Shown: positions 8,440-17,757 of the stretch, piece after piece
Layout of the letters: each line of letters starts with the position of its first letter
Numbering within the stretch: the first letter of the stretch is position 1
Assembly: GCF_026241135.1 (NCBI RefSeq)
Contig: NZ_JAPFGA010000014.1
Location: 62,001-126,000 of the forward strand
Origin: Galbibacter kalidii
GTDB lineage: Bacteria; Bacteroidota; Bacteroidia; Flavobacteriales; Flavobacteriaceae
DNA: 64,000 nt
Reading direction: 5' to 3'
Made by a program: the position numbers and the translations under genes
The notes under the pieces: generated by a model
Database searches by the model: none
The model's input: only the letters and a program-made list of their open reading frames with translations
What the model was told of the DNA's origin: nothing

Positions 8440-8895
8440 TTAATGACTCCTAAGCGTGTTTTTGATCATCCGCATACGATCTCCTTGATGTTCATAATAA
8501 CTTCCCAGTATATCAAAACGTTGTATGACCTCATCTTCAACGACCAAACCTTGTAAAATACCAAAATTCTTTTTCTCTAAAGAAATGGCCCTATTAAACA
8601 AAAAACGAAATTTATTCTTGACAAAATACAAACGCAGGGTAAGAACACTGATATAACATATCGATCTTATCTTTGAAAAAAAGAGTCCCCATTTATTGGT
8701 TTCCTTCAGGTGATGATATAAATTATCACATATACTATTAATGGAAAAAAAATTTTCTTCATAAAATTTTTTTAACTCATCATGAGACATGTAGAATTGA
8801 CATTCGTAATAAGTTTCCTTTAATTTCGAATTGACAACATACAACTTGGTTAGCTTTCTCTTAACGCTACTACGAATTTTTCCTTCTTTTTCCAT
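8440..8895 (-). CDS. hypothetical protein, 151 aa
   Basis: I do not recognise a family. The protein is 151 residues, lysine-rich and basic, with a single moderately hydrophobic stretch near residues 78-90 (SICYISVLTLRLYF) and no signal peptide. It contains only common residues, with no metal-binding or catalytic pattern. It is monocistronic on the minus strand, with a palindromic repeat downstream. Base composition is AT-rich but codon choice looks normal for the window, so I consider it a probable real gene. Confidence 0.55.
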   Translation of the reverse strand: MEKEGKIRSSVKRKLTKLYVVNSKLKETYYECQFYMSHDELKKFYEENFFSINSICDNLYHHLKETNKWGLFFSKIRSICYISVLTLRLYFVKNKFRFLFNRAISLEKKNFGILQGLVVEDEVIQRFDILGSYYEHQGDRMRMIKNTLRSH

Positions 8896-9046
8896 AACAA
8901 TTCAGCATAAGTCAGCAACATGAATGAGGGCAACAATGTTCCTAAATGTACTAAAAATAGTATTAAGTAGGAAAAATCAACTGTATTTTAACACTGTATT
9001 AGGGACTATTTCTCTTTAAACAACGTCATAACACCTAATAAAAGTA

Positions 9047-10402
9047 TTAAAACCCTAAAATAAATTTTGCAATAGTGAAGTAAATGAGAATTCCGAAAAC
9101 GTCGTTACTTGTTGTGATAAAAGGTCCGGTTGCCACAGCAGGATCGACACCTCTCTTGTCTAAAAAAATTGGAATAAAAGTACCTATAATAGCCGCAATA
9201 ATAATAACTGTGACCAAAGCTATCCCAATGGTTATTGAAACCATATAGGTAGTATTAAACAAAAAATGGCTGATGAGTAAAACCACAAATGCGATGGCGA
9301 CCCCATTTATCAATCCGAGTATAAACTCCTTCCCCAATTGTTTGATCATTTCTCCGCGGATGGTGTCATTGGCCAAGCCCTGTACCACAATCGCCGATGA
9401 TTGCACCCCTACATTTCCCGCCGTAGCCTGAATCAAAGGGACAAAAAACATCAAAATAGGATAAGTGATCATTGCTGTTTCAAAACCCTTGATAATACTA
9501 GCCCCACCAACGCCTCCCAGCATTCCGATAAGCAACCAGGGCAAACGTGCTTTGGTGAGTTTCCAAATACTGTCATCGGCCTCAACATCCTGGGTAATAC
9601 CCGCAGCTAACTGATAGTCTTTTTCAGCCTCTTCACGAATCACATCCACGATATCGTCGATCGTAATCCGTCCTACCAATCTCCCCAGCTCATCGATAAC
9701 AGGAATAGCTTCCAAGTCGTATTTCGACATCAACCTGGCCACTTCTTCTGCTTTATCATTGACCGTTACATAATCTACTTTGGGGATATAAACACTGCTT
9801 ATCTGTGCCTTGGTCGAAGTGGTCAACAAGTCTTTGAGTGATAAGCGTCCTTTCAGCTTACCGTCATTATCCACCACATAAATGGAGTGCACACGGGTTA
9901 CATTTTCAGCCTGTCTGCGCATTTCCTTCACACAGGTGAGCACATTCCAGTTTTCGTTTACCTTCACCAACTCTTTTGCCATCAATCCCCCAGCAGAATT
10001 CTCATCATAACGCAAAAGATCAACAATATCCCGGGCATGTTCCCTATCATCTATCTGAGAAATGATCTCATTTACCCTCTTATCGGGCAATTCGTTAATG
10101 ATATCGGCCGCATCATCGGTATCAAGTTCACTCAGCTCATCAGCAATCTCCTTGGCCGACAAGTTTCCAAGGATCTGTTCCCGGATATCCTCATCCAGTT
10201 CCGTTAAAACATCCGATGTTTTCTCACTATCGAGCAGCTTGATGATATAGGTCGCCTCCTCCAGCGTCAGTTCGTCGATGATCTCGGCTATATCCGCATA
10301 GTGGAATTCTCCCATCATCTTCAGCAAAGTAGCATCCCCATTGGCTTCAATGAGCTGCTCTATCTCTTCGATAAGTTCATCGCTAAGTTTAAATGGAACC
10401 AT
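9047..10402 (-). CDS. mgtE: MgtE magnesium transporter
   Basis: A 451-residue Mg2+ channel/transporter. Residues 1-130 form the acidic MgtE N superhelical domain. Residues 135-260 hold two CBS domains that sense cytosolic Mg2+. Residues 285-451 form the five-helix membrane domain. Family signatures are visible: PLIQATAGNVGVQSS and, in the last helix, TGPFITTSNDVFG, including the pore-lining Asp. Length matches the family. The 102-bp gap to rsmA upstream is filled by a structured element that would form the 5' leader of mgtE if transcription reads through from rsmA. Confidence 0.96.
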   Translation of the reverse strand: MVPFKLSDELIEEIEQLIEANGDATLLKMMGEFHYADIAEIIDELTLEEATYIIKLLDSEKTSDVLTELDEDIREQILGNLSAKEIADELSELDTDDAADIINELPDKRVNEIISQIDDREHARDIVDLLRYDENSAGGLMAKELVKVNENWNVLTCVKEMRRQAENVTRVHSIYVVDNDGKLKGRLSLKDLLTTSTKAQISSVYIPKVDYVTVNDKAEEVARLMSKYDLEAIPVIDELGRLVGRITIDDIVDVIREEAEKDYQLAAGITQDVEADDSIWKLTKARLPWLLIGMLGGVGGASIIKGFETAMITYPILMFFVPLIQATAGNVGVQSSAIVVQGLANDTIRGEMIKQLGKEFILGLINGVAIAFVVLLISHFLFNTTYMVSITIGIALVTVIIIAAIIGTFIPIFLDKRGVDPAVATGPFITTSNDVFGILIYFTIAKFILGF

Positions 10403-10408
10403 TCCTCA

Positions 10409-10500
10409 CAATTTTTTTGGGCGCACGAGCGGGCTATCCACTATATCTGCTAGCTCTTGTTTCACAATCGCTTGCAGGATGCCGTTCCTATCCCTTGCGC
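10409..10500 (-). ncRNA. structured leader-like element between rsmA and mgtE (Flavo-1-like candidate)
   Basis: Read on the minus strand this gap begins GCGCAAGGGATAGGAACGGC and ends GGATAGCCCGCTCGTGCGCC. The flanks pair (GCGC/GCGC and GGG/CCC), and the GGGATAGGAACGGCATCC plus ATAGTGGATAGCCCG pattern recalls structured RNA elements widespread in Flavobacteria. I name the Flavo-1 class only as a possibility from memory. It begins 4 nt after the rsmA stop and ends 6 nt before the mgtE start. Confidence 0.45.
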
Positions 10501-10504
10501 AAAA

Positions 10505-11368
10505 TTACGTTACATCCTTTTCTATACTGACTGTAAGTGTGATGAAGTCCTGAACACTCATTTGTTCCGGTCTCCGGTCAAATATAGCATCTTCTTTTAA
10601 ATTATCGGTCAGATTGAATGTTTTTAAACTGTTACGCAAAGTTTTTCTTCGCTGTTGAAACGCGGCTTTCACCACCCTAAAAAACATCCTTTCATCACAA
10701 GGCAGGGAAAAATCCTTCTTCCGGGTCAACCGTAACACCCCAGATTGTACTTTAGGCGGCGGATTGAAAACTTCGGGAGGAACAGTAAACAGATATTCCG
10801 CATCGTAAAAAGCTTGTGTCAAAACCGAAAGGATCCCATAGGTTTTACTTCCTTCCTTCTCACAGATACGCTCGGCTACTTCTTTTTGGAACATCCCTGA
10901 AAATTCCGGGATTTGCGAACGATGTTCCAAAGCCTTGAATACAATTTGTGAAGAGATATTATATGGGAAATTCCCTGTGATAGCAAACGGTTCATCTCCA
11001 AACAATTGGGTTATATCATACTTCAAAAAGTCGGCTTCAATGACTTCAAAGCTATTTTTGGCATTAGCCGGTTGGTGCTCCAACAAAAAGGTGGTCTGTA
11101 AATATTCGATCGACTCGCTATCCAAATCCATTGCAAAAACATCCACTTCCTTCTGAAGCAAATATTTGGTCAGCACTCCCATTCCCGGACCAATCTCCAA
11201 CACTTTGGAATACGTATTCAAACTAAGGGTGTCACCAATCTGTCGGGCTATATTTTCATCTTTCAAAAAATGCTGTCCGAGGTGTTTTTTGGCCCTTACC
11301 TCTCCGTTTTGAACATTCGAACGACTCTTGTGATAGGACTTTCCGTGTTTTTTCTTCTTTTTAGCCAT
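10505..11368 (-). CDS. rsmA: 16S rRNA (A1518/A1519) N6-dimethyltransferase
   Basis: Dimethylates two adjacent adenosines near the 3' end of 16S rRNA during small-subunit assembly. The 287-residue protein has a lysine/histidine-rich N-terminal tail of about 25 residues, then [11 protein letters not shown], the AdoMet loop EIGPGMG and the catalytic motif [11 protein letters not shown] (NLPY type). The C-terminal helical domain is complete. The basic tail is longer than in E. coli KsgA, but the first Met is kept because no better start follows until mid-domain. It precedes mgtE on the minus strand. Confidence 0.96.
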   Translation of the reverse strand: MAKKKKKHGKSYHKSRSNVQNGEVRAKKHLGQHFLKDENIARQIGDTLSLNTYSKVLEIGPGMGVLTKYLLQKEVDVFAMDLDSESIEYLQTTFLLEHQPANAKNSFEVIEADFLKYDITQLFGDEPFAITGNFPYNISSQIVFKALEHRSQIPEFSGMFQKEVAERICEKEGSKTYGILSVLTQAFYDAEYLFTVPPEVFNPPPKVQSGVLRLTRKKDFSLPCDERMFFRVVKAAFQQRRKTLRNSLKTFNLTDNLKEDAIFDRRPEQMSVQDFITLTVSIEKDVT

Positions 11369-11392
11369 TTTTGTTTTTCAAGGCGATAAGCA

Positions 11393-11704
11393 TCAATATT
11401 CGCTTATAATTTCCAATTCCGTTCTAAAAGCCACAAATTTATCAGCAAACTTTTTCATCGCCTTGCCTCGCATGTCATCAGCATCTTCGTCATAATAACG
11501 CTGTAAAGTGTCTTTGTCTTTGGTGTGGTATTGTACCGAGTAGGTGATCCCTCCCATAGGTTCTTCCGTCAATACTTTTACCATCCTTGCATTGGTGAAT
11601 TTTCCTGTTTCCAGCATTTCGGGGATATGGATTTCCTTCATCCATTCCAACCATTGGTCGTGTACCCCTTCATCAATATTGATCGTTACGTTGTATATGT
11701 ACAT
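11393..11704 (-). CDS. DUF4286 family protein
   Basis: A 103-residue soluble protein matching DUF4286, a small alpha/beta barrel-like family typical of Bacteroidota. Visible family features are MYIYNVTINIDEGVHDQWLE at the start and GGITYSVQYHTKDKDTLQRY in the middle. It has no signal peptide or catalytic motif. It lies 24 bp upstream of rsmA and 45 bp downstream of the TPR gene on the same strand, a conserved-looking gene order. Function is unknown. Confidence 0.85.
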   Translation of the reverse strand: MYIYNVTINIDEGVHDQWLEWMKEIHIPEMLETGKFTNARMVKVLTEEPMGGITYSVQYHTKDKDTLQRYYDEDADDMRGKAMKKFADKFVAFRTELEIISEY

Positions 11705-11749
11705 GCTTAGTTATTTTTTAACAAATTGTGACAAAACCTGCTTATAAGG

Positions 11750-13540
11750 CTAATTGATGGCATCACCGCGGAGCATCCTGTATTTTTTCCGGGCATCTAC
11801 AAAAAACACACTGTCCTCGTGTTCAAAAATAATCCGCTCCAACAAACTTTTTGCCTCCTCCGGCTTTTCCAACACATCGGTATAGAGCAAAGCCAAATGA
11901 TACAAAGCATCATCCATTAAAATATCTGTTGGGTAAAATTCGATGACCTTTTGATAATTGTATGCCGCTTTTTCATAGTTCCCCTCTTTTTCATACAGTA
12001 AAGCTTGCCTCAACAAAGCCTCGTCTTCTATCGGCTCATATCTATGTTTTGTCAAAATAGTGTCTAAAAGCTGAATAGCTTCTTCATTTTTTTCCTGATA
12101 GGCCAAAAGATCTGCTTTTGCATAAATCTTCAAGGCGGTATGGGTAGAATCCTGCAATCTATTATCTGATATGAGGAGCTTCAATTCTAAGGCATCATTG
12201 GCAATCAATTGTGATGTTGATGATTTCAATACTTTGAGTTGGGTTTCTGCCCAATCAAAATCGCCTTTATAAAAACTGGTTTGTGCTACCTTGAACCGGG
12301 CTTGCTGCCCTATAACATCATTTTTAAGACTTTTTTGAACCTGGGAATAAAAAATCAACGCCTGATTGAACTGCTCTTTATACACCAAAATATCACCCAA
12401 ATTCATTCTTATTTGTGCTTTCGAAAACCGATTCAATGGAAGTATCAATGCCTCTTTCAGCATATCGATTCCAGCTTCGCTCCTGTCCATATCAAAAGCC
12501 AAGAATTTAGCATAGGCAATTTGAATCGGTACGGTTTGGGCTGTCATTCCGTATTCTTCCAAAAGCGCTTCAAACTGTGTGTTGATCGCTTTGTACTCCC
12601 TCTTCTTGGCATTGGACAAGCTGAACGTAATCAGTTTTAACTTGGAAAACATGATAAGTTGTTGGTCGGCTGTGTTTTCTATGACAAAGCCATATATATC
12701 TTTTGCCGTTTCATGATCTCCGGCTTCAGAAGCCATTCCACCCAGGTCGACAATGCTGTTTATAGACGACTCCGGGGAGCGGTTATAGATCGCTTTTTCC
12801 TGTGCAAAGGCATTTTTATATTCCTTTTGCTGAATAAAAAGCCAACTCAGCAGTTCATTCCATAAAATATTGGGATTGGCTTGTGCTCTTTTTAGCAACA
12901 ATTTTTTGAATAACAAATTATTCGATCCGTCAGTATCACTCCCTATAAATCTGCTTAAACTTCTCTTGATATTGTTCGTCAAATTGGTCCGTTCCAACAT
13001 AAGATCGAGATACATATCATACATGTTCTCTATATCGCCCATTTCACCATAGATGTAAGCCAGATCGTAATTAAAGTTGAATTTAGGGTCAAGTTTCATC
13101 CCTTTTTTATACGCTTTTATGGCATATTCCAACAGGGATTTGGATTTAAAAGCTTTACCTATGCCATAGGTAAAATTCGGATTGTCATCAATGGCATTCA
13201 AGGCTTTGTTGTAGTATTCTTCAGCTTTACTCTTTTTTTTCATCAACTGATAATTATATCCGGTCTCTATAAACAATATCGGATTCACCCTTTTGTTCTC
13301 AAGCGCTTTAAGCAAAACACCTTCGGCATTTTCAAATTGTCCTGTCTGCTGATATGATTCTACTAACGCAAGCAGGTAGTTTCGATGATTCGGATTCTTT
13401 TTATGCAGTTTTTCGTAATAAACAATGGCCTTTTCATAATCCCCTTTCTCAAAATACTGACGTGCAATAGCTTCATTTTGGGCATAAACCCCAAAACCCA
13501 TCAGCAGAAAAGTCATTATTATAAAAATTTGTTTTGCCAT
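11750..13540 (-). CDS. secreted tetratricopeptide repeat protein
   Basis: A 596-residue protein with an N-terminal signal peptide (cleavage after VYAQ, residue 21) followed by many TPR units; clear examples are YFEKGDYEKAIVYYEKLHKK near residue 30 and EGNYEKAAYNYQKVIEFYP near residue 525. It is probably periplasmic and acts as a protein-interaction scaffold. No partner domain is fused. It is followed by the DUF4286, rsmA and mgtE genes on the same strand and is separated from serS upstream by a terminator. Confidence 0.85.
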   Translation of the reverse strand: MAKQIFIIMTFLLMGFGVYAQNEAIARQYFEKGDYEKAIVYYEKLHKKNPNHRNYLLALVESYQQTGQFENAEGVLLKALENKRVNPILFIETGYNYQLMKKKSKAEEYYNKALNAIDDNPNFTYGIGKAFKSKSLLEYAIKAYKKGMKLDPKFNFNYDLAYIYGEMGDIENMYDMYLDLMLERTNLTNNIKRSLSRFIGSDTDGSNNLLFKKLLLKRAQANPNILWNELLSWLFIQQKEYKNAFAQEKAIYNRSPESSINSIVDLGGMASEAGDHETAKDIYGFVIENTADQQLIMFSKLKLITFSLSNAKKREYKAINTQFEALLEEYGMTAQTVPIQIAYAKFLAFDMDRSEAGIDMLKEALILPLNRFSKAQIRMNLGDILVYKEQFNQALIFYSQVQKSLKNDVIGQQARFKVAQTSFYKGDFDWAETQLKVLKSSTSQLIANDALELKLLISDNRLQDSTHTALKIYAKADLLAYQEKNEEAIQLLDTILTKHRYEPIEDEALLRQALLYEKEGNYEKAAYNYQKVIEFYPTDILMDDALYHLALLYTDVLEKPEEAKSLLERIIFEHEDSVFFVDARKKYRMLRGDAIN

Positions 13541-13630
13541 CAGCGTTTATCAAATACAAACCATTGTGCATTAGAAATACACAATTAGGTCAAATATACT
13601 GTATAAAAACGAGTTTTCAGGGGTAGAAAT

Positions 13631-13660
13631 AAAGCCCAAACCATAGGCTCGGGCTTTCAA
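13631..13660 (-). terminator. hairpin terminator downstream of serS
   Basis: AAAGCCC (13631-13637) pairs with GGGCTTT (13651-13657). On the minus strand the stem is followed by ATTTCT. It lies about 130 bp after the serS stop and before the TPR gene start. The U-run is weak. Confidence 0.45.
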
Positions 13661-13787
13661 TGATAATGCTATTAATCAATTTGCATGAGATTGATTTCTC
13701 TATAAACGATTATTTATCATTACTATAAATATATTAAATTTCTGATTAAAATTAAGGGGTTTCTCCCATTTATTTACGGAATTCCGT

Positions 13788-15059
13788 TCATGAAATCATA
13801 TCAAACCCAGTGTAAGACACCAATACTTCTGGGATTTTAATTCCCTTCGGGGTCTGATAATTCTCAAGGATTCCCGCAATTACCCGTGGCAAGGCCAGTG
13901 AACTTCCGTTCAATGTGTGTGCCAAGACATTTTTTCCGTTTTCGTCCTTATAACGCAATTTCAATCTGTTGGCCTGATAGGTTTCAAAATTGGAAACCGA
14001 ACTAATTTCCAACCAGCGTTCCTGAGCTGTGGAATAGACTTCAAAGTCATAGGTCAAAGCAGAAGTAAAAGTCAGATCCCCTCCACAAAGCCTTAAAATC
14101 CTGTACGGAAGTTTCAATTCGCGTAAAATATTTTTTATGTGTTCCACCATACCATCCAAAGCTTCATACGATTTTTCCGGATGTTCCACACGAACGATCT
14201 CTACCTTGTCAAATTGGTGTAATCTGTTTAATCCTCTCACATGTGCGCCATAACTCCCCGCTTCTCTTCGGAAACAGGGGGTATAAGCCGTACAGCAAAT
14301 AGGAAAATCGGATTCCTTTATAATTTCATCCCTAAAAAAATTGGTCACCGGTACTTCCGCAGTGGGAATTAAATATAAATCATCCATCCCCACATGATAC
14401 ATCTGCCCTTCTTTATCGGGCAACTGCCCCGTTCCATATCCGGAAGCTTCATTGATCATGTGCGGCACTTGGTATTCCTCGTATCCGGCTTCGGTGTTCT
14501 TATCCAGGAAATAAGCAATCAAAGCACGTTGTAATCGGGCTCCTTTTCCTTTGTACACCGGAAAACCGGCACCCGTTATTTTTGCGCCAAGGTCAAAATC
14601 TATGATATCATATTTTTTGGACAATTCCCAATGTGGCAAAGCTCCTTCCGCCAAAGTTGGCACATCGCCTTCTTTGAAAATCTCCTCATTGTCCTCATCA
14701 GATTTTCCTTCTGGAACAGACGGATGGGGTACATTTGGTATTTTATAGAGTAATTCGGTTAATTCTTCTGCTTTTTCGTTTAGCTTTTCATTCAGGGTTT
14801 TTGAAGTTTCTTTCAGAGCCCCTGTTTTGGCTTTCAGCTCGTTTGCTTTTTCAACTTCACCATTCTTGAAACACACTCCTATTTCCTTCGACAATTTATT
14901 GGATTCTGCCAAGGTGGCATCCAACTCTGTTTGCAACGATCTACGTTCTTCGTCCAAGGAAATAACTTCTTCGATCATGGAAGTCGCATCGATATCCCTA
15001 ACGCGCAACTTTTTGATAACTTCCTCCTTGTGCTCTCTAATAAACTGTACTTGAAGCAT
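13788..15059 (-). CDS. serS: seryl-tRNA synthetase
   Basis: Class II aminoacyl-tRNA synthetase charging tRNA-Ser. The start is set at MLQVQFIREHKEE, because the 11 residues upstream in frame are not family-like. Residues 1-110 form the coiled-coil arm. The catalytic core carries motif 2 (FRREAGSYGAHVRGLNRLHQ), the TAEVPVTNF serine-binding segment and motif 3 (SSLALPRVIAGILENY). The length of 423 residues is normal. It lies downstream of the HTTM gene, in the order ribF-HTTM-serS. Confidence 0.97.
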   Translation of the reverse strand: MLQVQFIREHKEEVIKKLRVRDIDATSMIEEVISLDEERRSLQTELDATLAESNKLSKEIGVCFKNGEVEKANELKAKTGALKETSKTLNEKLNEKAEELTELLYKIPNVPHPSVPEGKSDEDNEEIFKEGDVPTLAEGALPHWELSKKYDIIDFDLGAKITGAGFPVYKGKGARLQRALIAYFLDKNTEAGYEEYQVPHMINEASGYGTGQLPDKEGQMYHVGMDDLYLIPTAEVPVTNFFRDEIIKESDFPICCTAYTPCFRREAGSYGAHVRGLNRLHQFDKVEIVRVEHPEKSYEALDGMVEHIKNILRELKLPYRILRLCGGDLTFTSALTYDFEVYSTAQERWLEISSVSNFETYQANRLKLRYKDENGKNVLAHTLNGSSLALPRVIAGILENYQTPKGIKIPEVLVSYTGFDMIS

Positions 15060-15121
15060 GGTTTTATTTTTTCTACTGAAATTAAGCCACAAATTTAAAT
15101 CTTTACTAATGATTAGGAAAC

Positions 15122-16447
15122 CTATTTTGTTTCTTTTTTAAACGGATAGATCCACTCCTCATGTTTGAAAATATGCCAGGGTTCTGCAGCTAAATCCACA
15201 TCGGGTTTAATCAATGGCATCCCTTCCCTGTTGTTTACCCATACTTTACTATTGGTGACATAAACACTTACCTCTTCTCCCTTGGCAGCATATTCTTTTT
15301 TCAAATGTTGTGCGAACTGCCATATTACATCGGGTTTGGTTCCAATCATCCTAAGTTGCTTGGTCGATAGATATTCCCGATGATTTATCTTCACCCTCTC
15401 TCCTGTAGCTTTCTTTTCCACTACAAAAGTAATATATCCCGACTTCGACCGGAGCATCATCCGCCAACTGAGTCGGTGTCCTTCTTCAGTCCATAGTACA
15501 TTGTCTTTTATAAACCAATGCCGAAGTGGTAAGGCTAACTGCAATGCAAAATACAACCCTCCAATGATTAGAAATGCTTTTTTATAAGATGAAATTACAA
15601 TTTCATCAGCGGTATATGGTGTTTTCTTCTTTAAAAAAAGTCTTCTGATGGCCTCCGGTTCAAAGAAAAACAAACAAAATGCCAGAGACATGTAGGGAAA
15701 AATTCCTATTTGAAAAACAACCGAATTGAACAAATGAAAGAAAATCGAAGCAAAAAACGCCCATTTTCGGGTAGGTTTATACAAAAGCAAAGGGACTATC
15801 AGAAAATCGAATGCAATTCCGCTATAAGCGATAAAAAAATGCACCCATTTTTGTTGTAACAGTTCGCCAATCAGCATATACTCTTTCTTGGATATCATCA
15901 GCAATTCCACAACTGAAAGATCGAGCCAATCGGGATACAGTTTTGCGATGGCAGCATAGGTATAAACGATCCAAACCTGCATGATGATCAACCACGAGCA
16001 CCATCGGGGCATGGATAGCTTTTTTATGGAGGGTTTAAAATGAACATCAGCAGAAAGATAACGATTTGCCGGCAAGGTCATCATTAACAAACACAGTAAA
16101 AGAAGGAGGTAATAATGATTGTTGTAGGACGCTTTTTGCATAAAATAAACCCCAGCCCACATCAAGGTAAAAGCTCCAAGGCTGTATTTATATTTATACC
16201 CGATCATAACCATCAAGGAAAAAACACCCATTAGGGCAAAATAAAAATACATCCCATTACTGGGGAGGGGTTGCAAAAAATCAAATCCGATAAAATTGAA
16301 GGTGAAATCCGGTTCGATCAAGGTCTTTTTGACCCATCCCGTAAAAATAGCTCCAACAGCTTCCAAAAAAATCAACAAACCGAATATCATCCGGAAAACC
16401 ACTAAAGGCGCATTGTCAATTCTCTTGAAAAGGAATTTATTGAACAT
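15122..16447 (-). CDS. HTTM domain membrane protein
   Basis: A second vitamin K-dependent carboxylase-like HTTM protein, about 441 residues from the Met at 16447 (MFNKFLFKRIDNAPLVVFRM). It shares with the copy at 1505-2872 the motif KASYNNHYYLLLLL, the ending of the form W..PF, and LLWTEEGHRLSWRMMLRSKSGY-like segments (here VLWTEEGHRLSWRMM). At least eight hydrophobic segments lie in the first 310 residues. Its start overlaps the ribF stop by 11 bp. Function is unknown; HTTM proteins may carboxylate or otherwise modify a membrane or surface substrate. Confidence 0.85.
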   Translation of the reverse strand: MFNKFLFKRIDNAPLVVFRMIFGLLIFLEAVGAIFTGWVKKTLIEPDFTFNFIGFDFLQPLPSNGMYFYFALMGVFSLMVMIGYKYKYSLGAFTLMWAGVYFMQKASYNNHYYLLLLLCLLMMTLPANRYLSADVHFKPSIKKLSMPRWCSWLIIMQVWIVYTYAAIAKLYPDWLDLSVVELLMISKKEYMLIGELLQQKWVHFFIAYSGIAFDFLIVPLLLYKPTRKWAFFASIFFHLFNSVVFQIGIFPYMSLAFCLFFFEPEAIRRLFLKKKTPYTADEIVISSYKKAFLIIGGLYFALQLALPLRHWFIKDNVLWTEEGHRLSWRMMLRSKSGYITFVVEKKATGERVKINHREYLSTKQLRMIGTKPDVIWQFAQHLKKEYAAKGEEVSVYVTNSKVWVNNREGMPLIKPDVDLAAEPWHIFKHEEWIYPFKKETK

Positions 16448-17375
16448 AGTTTTTTGAAATATAGGCCAGCGAGGTTTTTTTGTCTTCCCCAAGTTGCTTT
16501 TTCAGTTCTTCGATCGAGTCGAAGCGCTTTTCATCCCTCAAGCGCTCCAGTAATTCTACACGGATCTCCTTGTCATACAGGTCTTCATCAAAGTTGAAAA
16601 AGTGTACTTCTATGGTTTTTTTCTCCCCATTCACCGTAGGGTTGTACCCAATGTTCATCATTCCGAAAATGGTTTTCCCTTCATACTCACTTTTCACCAC
16701 ATACACCCCTTTCATCGGAATTAATTTATAACGCTCTTTGATCTGGATATTGGCCGTTGGAAAATCCATTTGCTTCCCAAGCCCTTTTCCGGTAGCAACC
16801 GTTCCCGTAAGCATATAATTGTATCCCAAAAAAGTATTGGCCGTTTTGATATCACCCTGATTCAACGCTTTCCTTATTTTGGTCGAACTTACCGACACTT
16901 CGTTGACTTCTTCCGCAGAAATTTGTTCAACTTCAAAATCATAACGCTGTCCGAATTTGATAAGATCGTCTATAGTTGCTGTACGGTTCCTTCCAAAACG
17001 GTGGTCATAACCTATGATCACTTTTTTTGCATTAATACTTTCTGCCAAGATATCGCGAACGTATTCCTCAGCCGTTAGTCTGGAAAATTCTTTTGTAAAA
17101 GGATGGATAATCAACTGGTCGAGTCCGGTTTTTTCAAGAATGGCAATTTTTTCATCCAGCGTATTCAACAACTTCAAACTTGAATCCTGCTGCAACACCA
17201 TTCTGGGATGAGGAAAAAAAGTGAGTATCGTCGATTTCAGATCGTTTGCCTTTGCATTGGCGACCAGTTTATCTATAATTTTTTTATGTCCAATATGAAC
17301 GCCATCAAACGTCCCAACAGTTACTACAGTATAATGACCTTCTTCTTTGCTAAAAAGATTGCGCTTTATAATCAC
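16437..17375 (-). CDS. ribF: bifunctional riboflavin kinase/FAD synthetase
   Basis: Makes FMN and FAD from riboflavin. The 312-residue protein has an N-terminal nucleotidyltransferase domain with GTFDGVHIGHKKII and GYDHRFGRN (residues 20-130). The C-terminal riboflavin-kinase domain has GKQMDFPTANI (residues 196-206). The start is a GTG at 17375, because the family N-terminus follows directly. The 3' end overlaps the HTTM gene, suggesting an operon ribF-HTTM-serS. Confidence 0.95.
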   Translation of the reverse strand: MIIKRNLFSKEEGHYTVVTVGTFDGVHIGHKKIIDKLVANAKANDLKSTILTFFPHPRMVLQQDSSLKLLNTLDEKIAILEKTGLDQLIIHPFTKEFSRLTAEEYVRDILAESINAKKVIIGYDHRFGRNRTATIDDLIKFGQRYDFEVEQISAEEVNEVSVSSTKIRKALNQGDIKTANTFLGYNYMLTGTVATGKGLGKQMDFPTANIQIKERYKLIPMKGVYVVKSEYEGKTIFGMMNIGYNPTVNGEKKTIEVHFFNFDEDLYDKEIRVELLERLRDEKRFDSIEELKKQLGEDKKTSLAYISKNYVQ

Positions 17376-17428
17376 TTAAAAGCATTTAGTGTTAAACTTT
17401 GTATCTACAAAATAACGAATTTATAAGT

Positions 17429-17463
17429 GAACTCGTCTAAACTTTTTTCAATTAGCTAAAAAT
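17429..17463 (-). repeat. 35-bp AT-rich dispersed repeat, copy B
   Basis: It runs from GAACTCGTCTAAAC to TTAGCTAAAAAT and matches 6156-6190 with only a few differences. It lies about 55 bp upstream of the ribF start. Read on the minus strand both copies precede a leftward gene, so a promoter-like or leader role is possible, but it may simply be part of a mobile repeat. Confidence 0.6.
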
Positions 17464-17540
17464 TCACTACTTTTTATATCCCTTTTGTGTTTTTTCCTTT
17501 CTTAGCCTTGTTACACAACCAAAAAAACCATTAATAAAAC

Positions 17541-17622
17541 TCTGGGCGGAACCATGTAAAAATAACCTGTTGGGTTATTTTAATGAACGAGCCAGCCGGC
17601 GCAAGGATTAATTTTACCTGTC
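17541..17622 (+). ncRNA. structured intergenic element, copy B (candidate RNA)
   Basis: The hairpin AAAATAACC/GGTTATTTT (17559-17581) is followed by the core GAGCCAGCCGGCGC (17589-17602) and a T-rich tail. It aligns to the reverse complement of 6238-6340. The core is identical, while the stem sequence differs but remains self-complementary. It lies 135 bp upstream of the metalloprotease gene in sense orientation. The remainder of the 381-bp gap (17376-17757) holds the AT-rich repeat and no ORF. Confidence 0.45.
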
Positions 17623-17757
17623 CGCAGACAAAGTTTTCCTTAACCAAAAAACAAAACAAGTTCAGTGAATATTAAATAAAATAATAGTAGGTATTCCATA
17701 TTTTTTTAGATATTACCGCACATTTTTGATTATTTTTATTCCATACTTTTCAAAAAA

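Noticed and set aside
12239-12640. 133-codon plus-strand ORF inside the TPR gene
   Set aside because: The TPR pattern on the minus strand continues through this region without a break.
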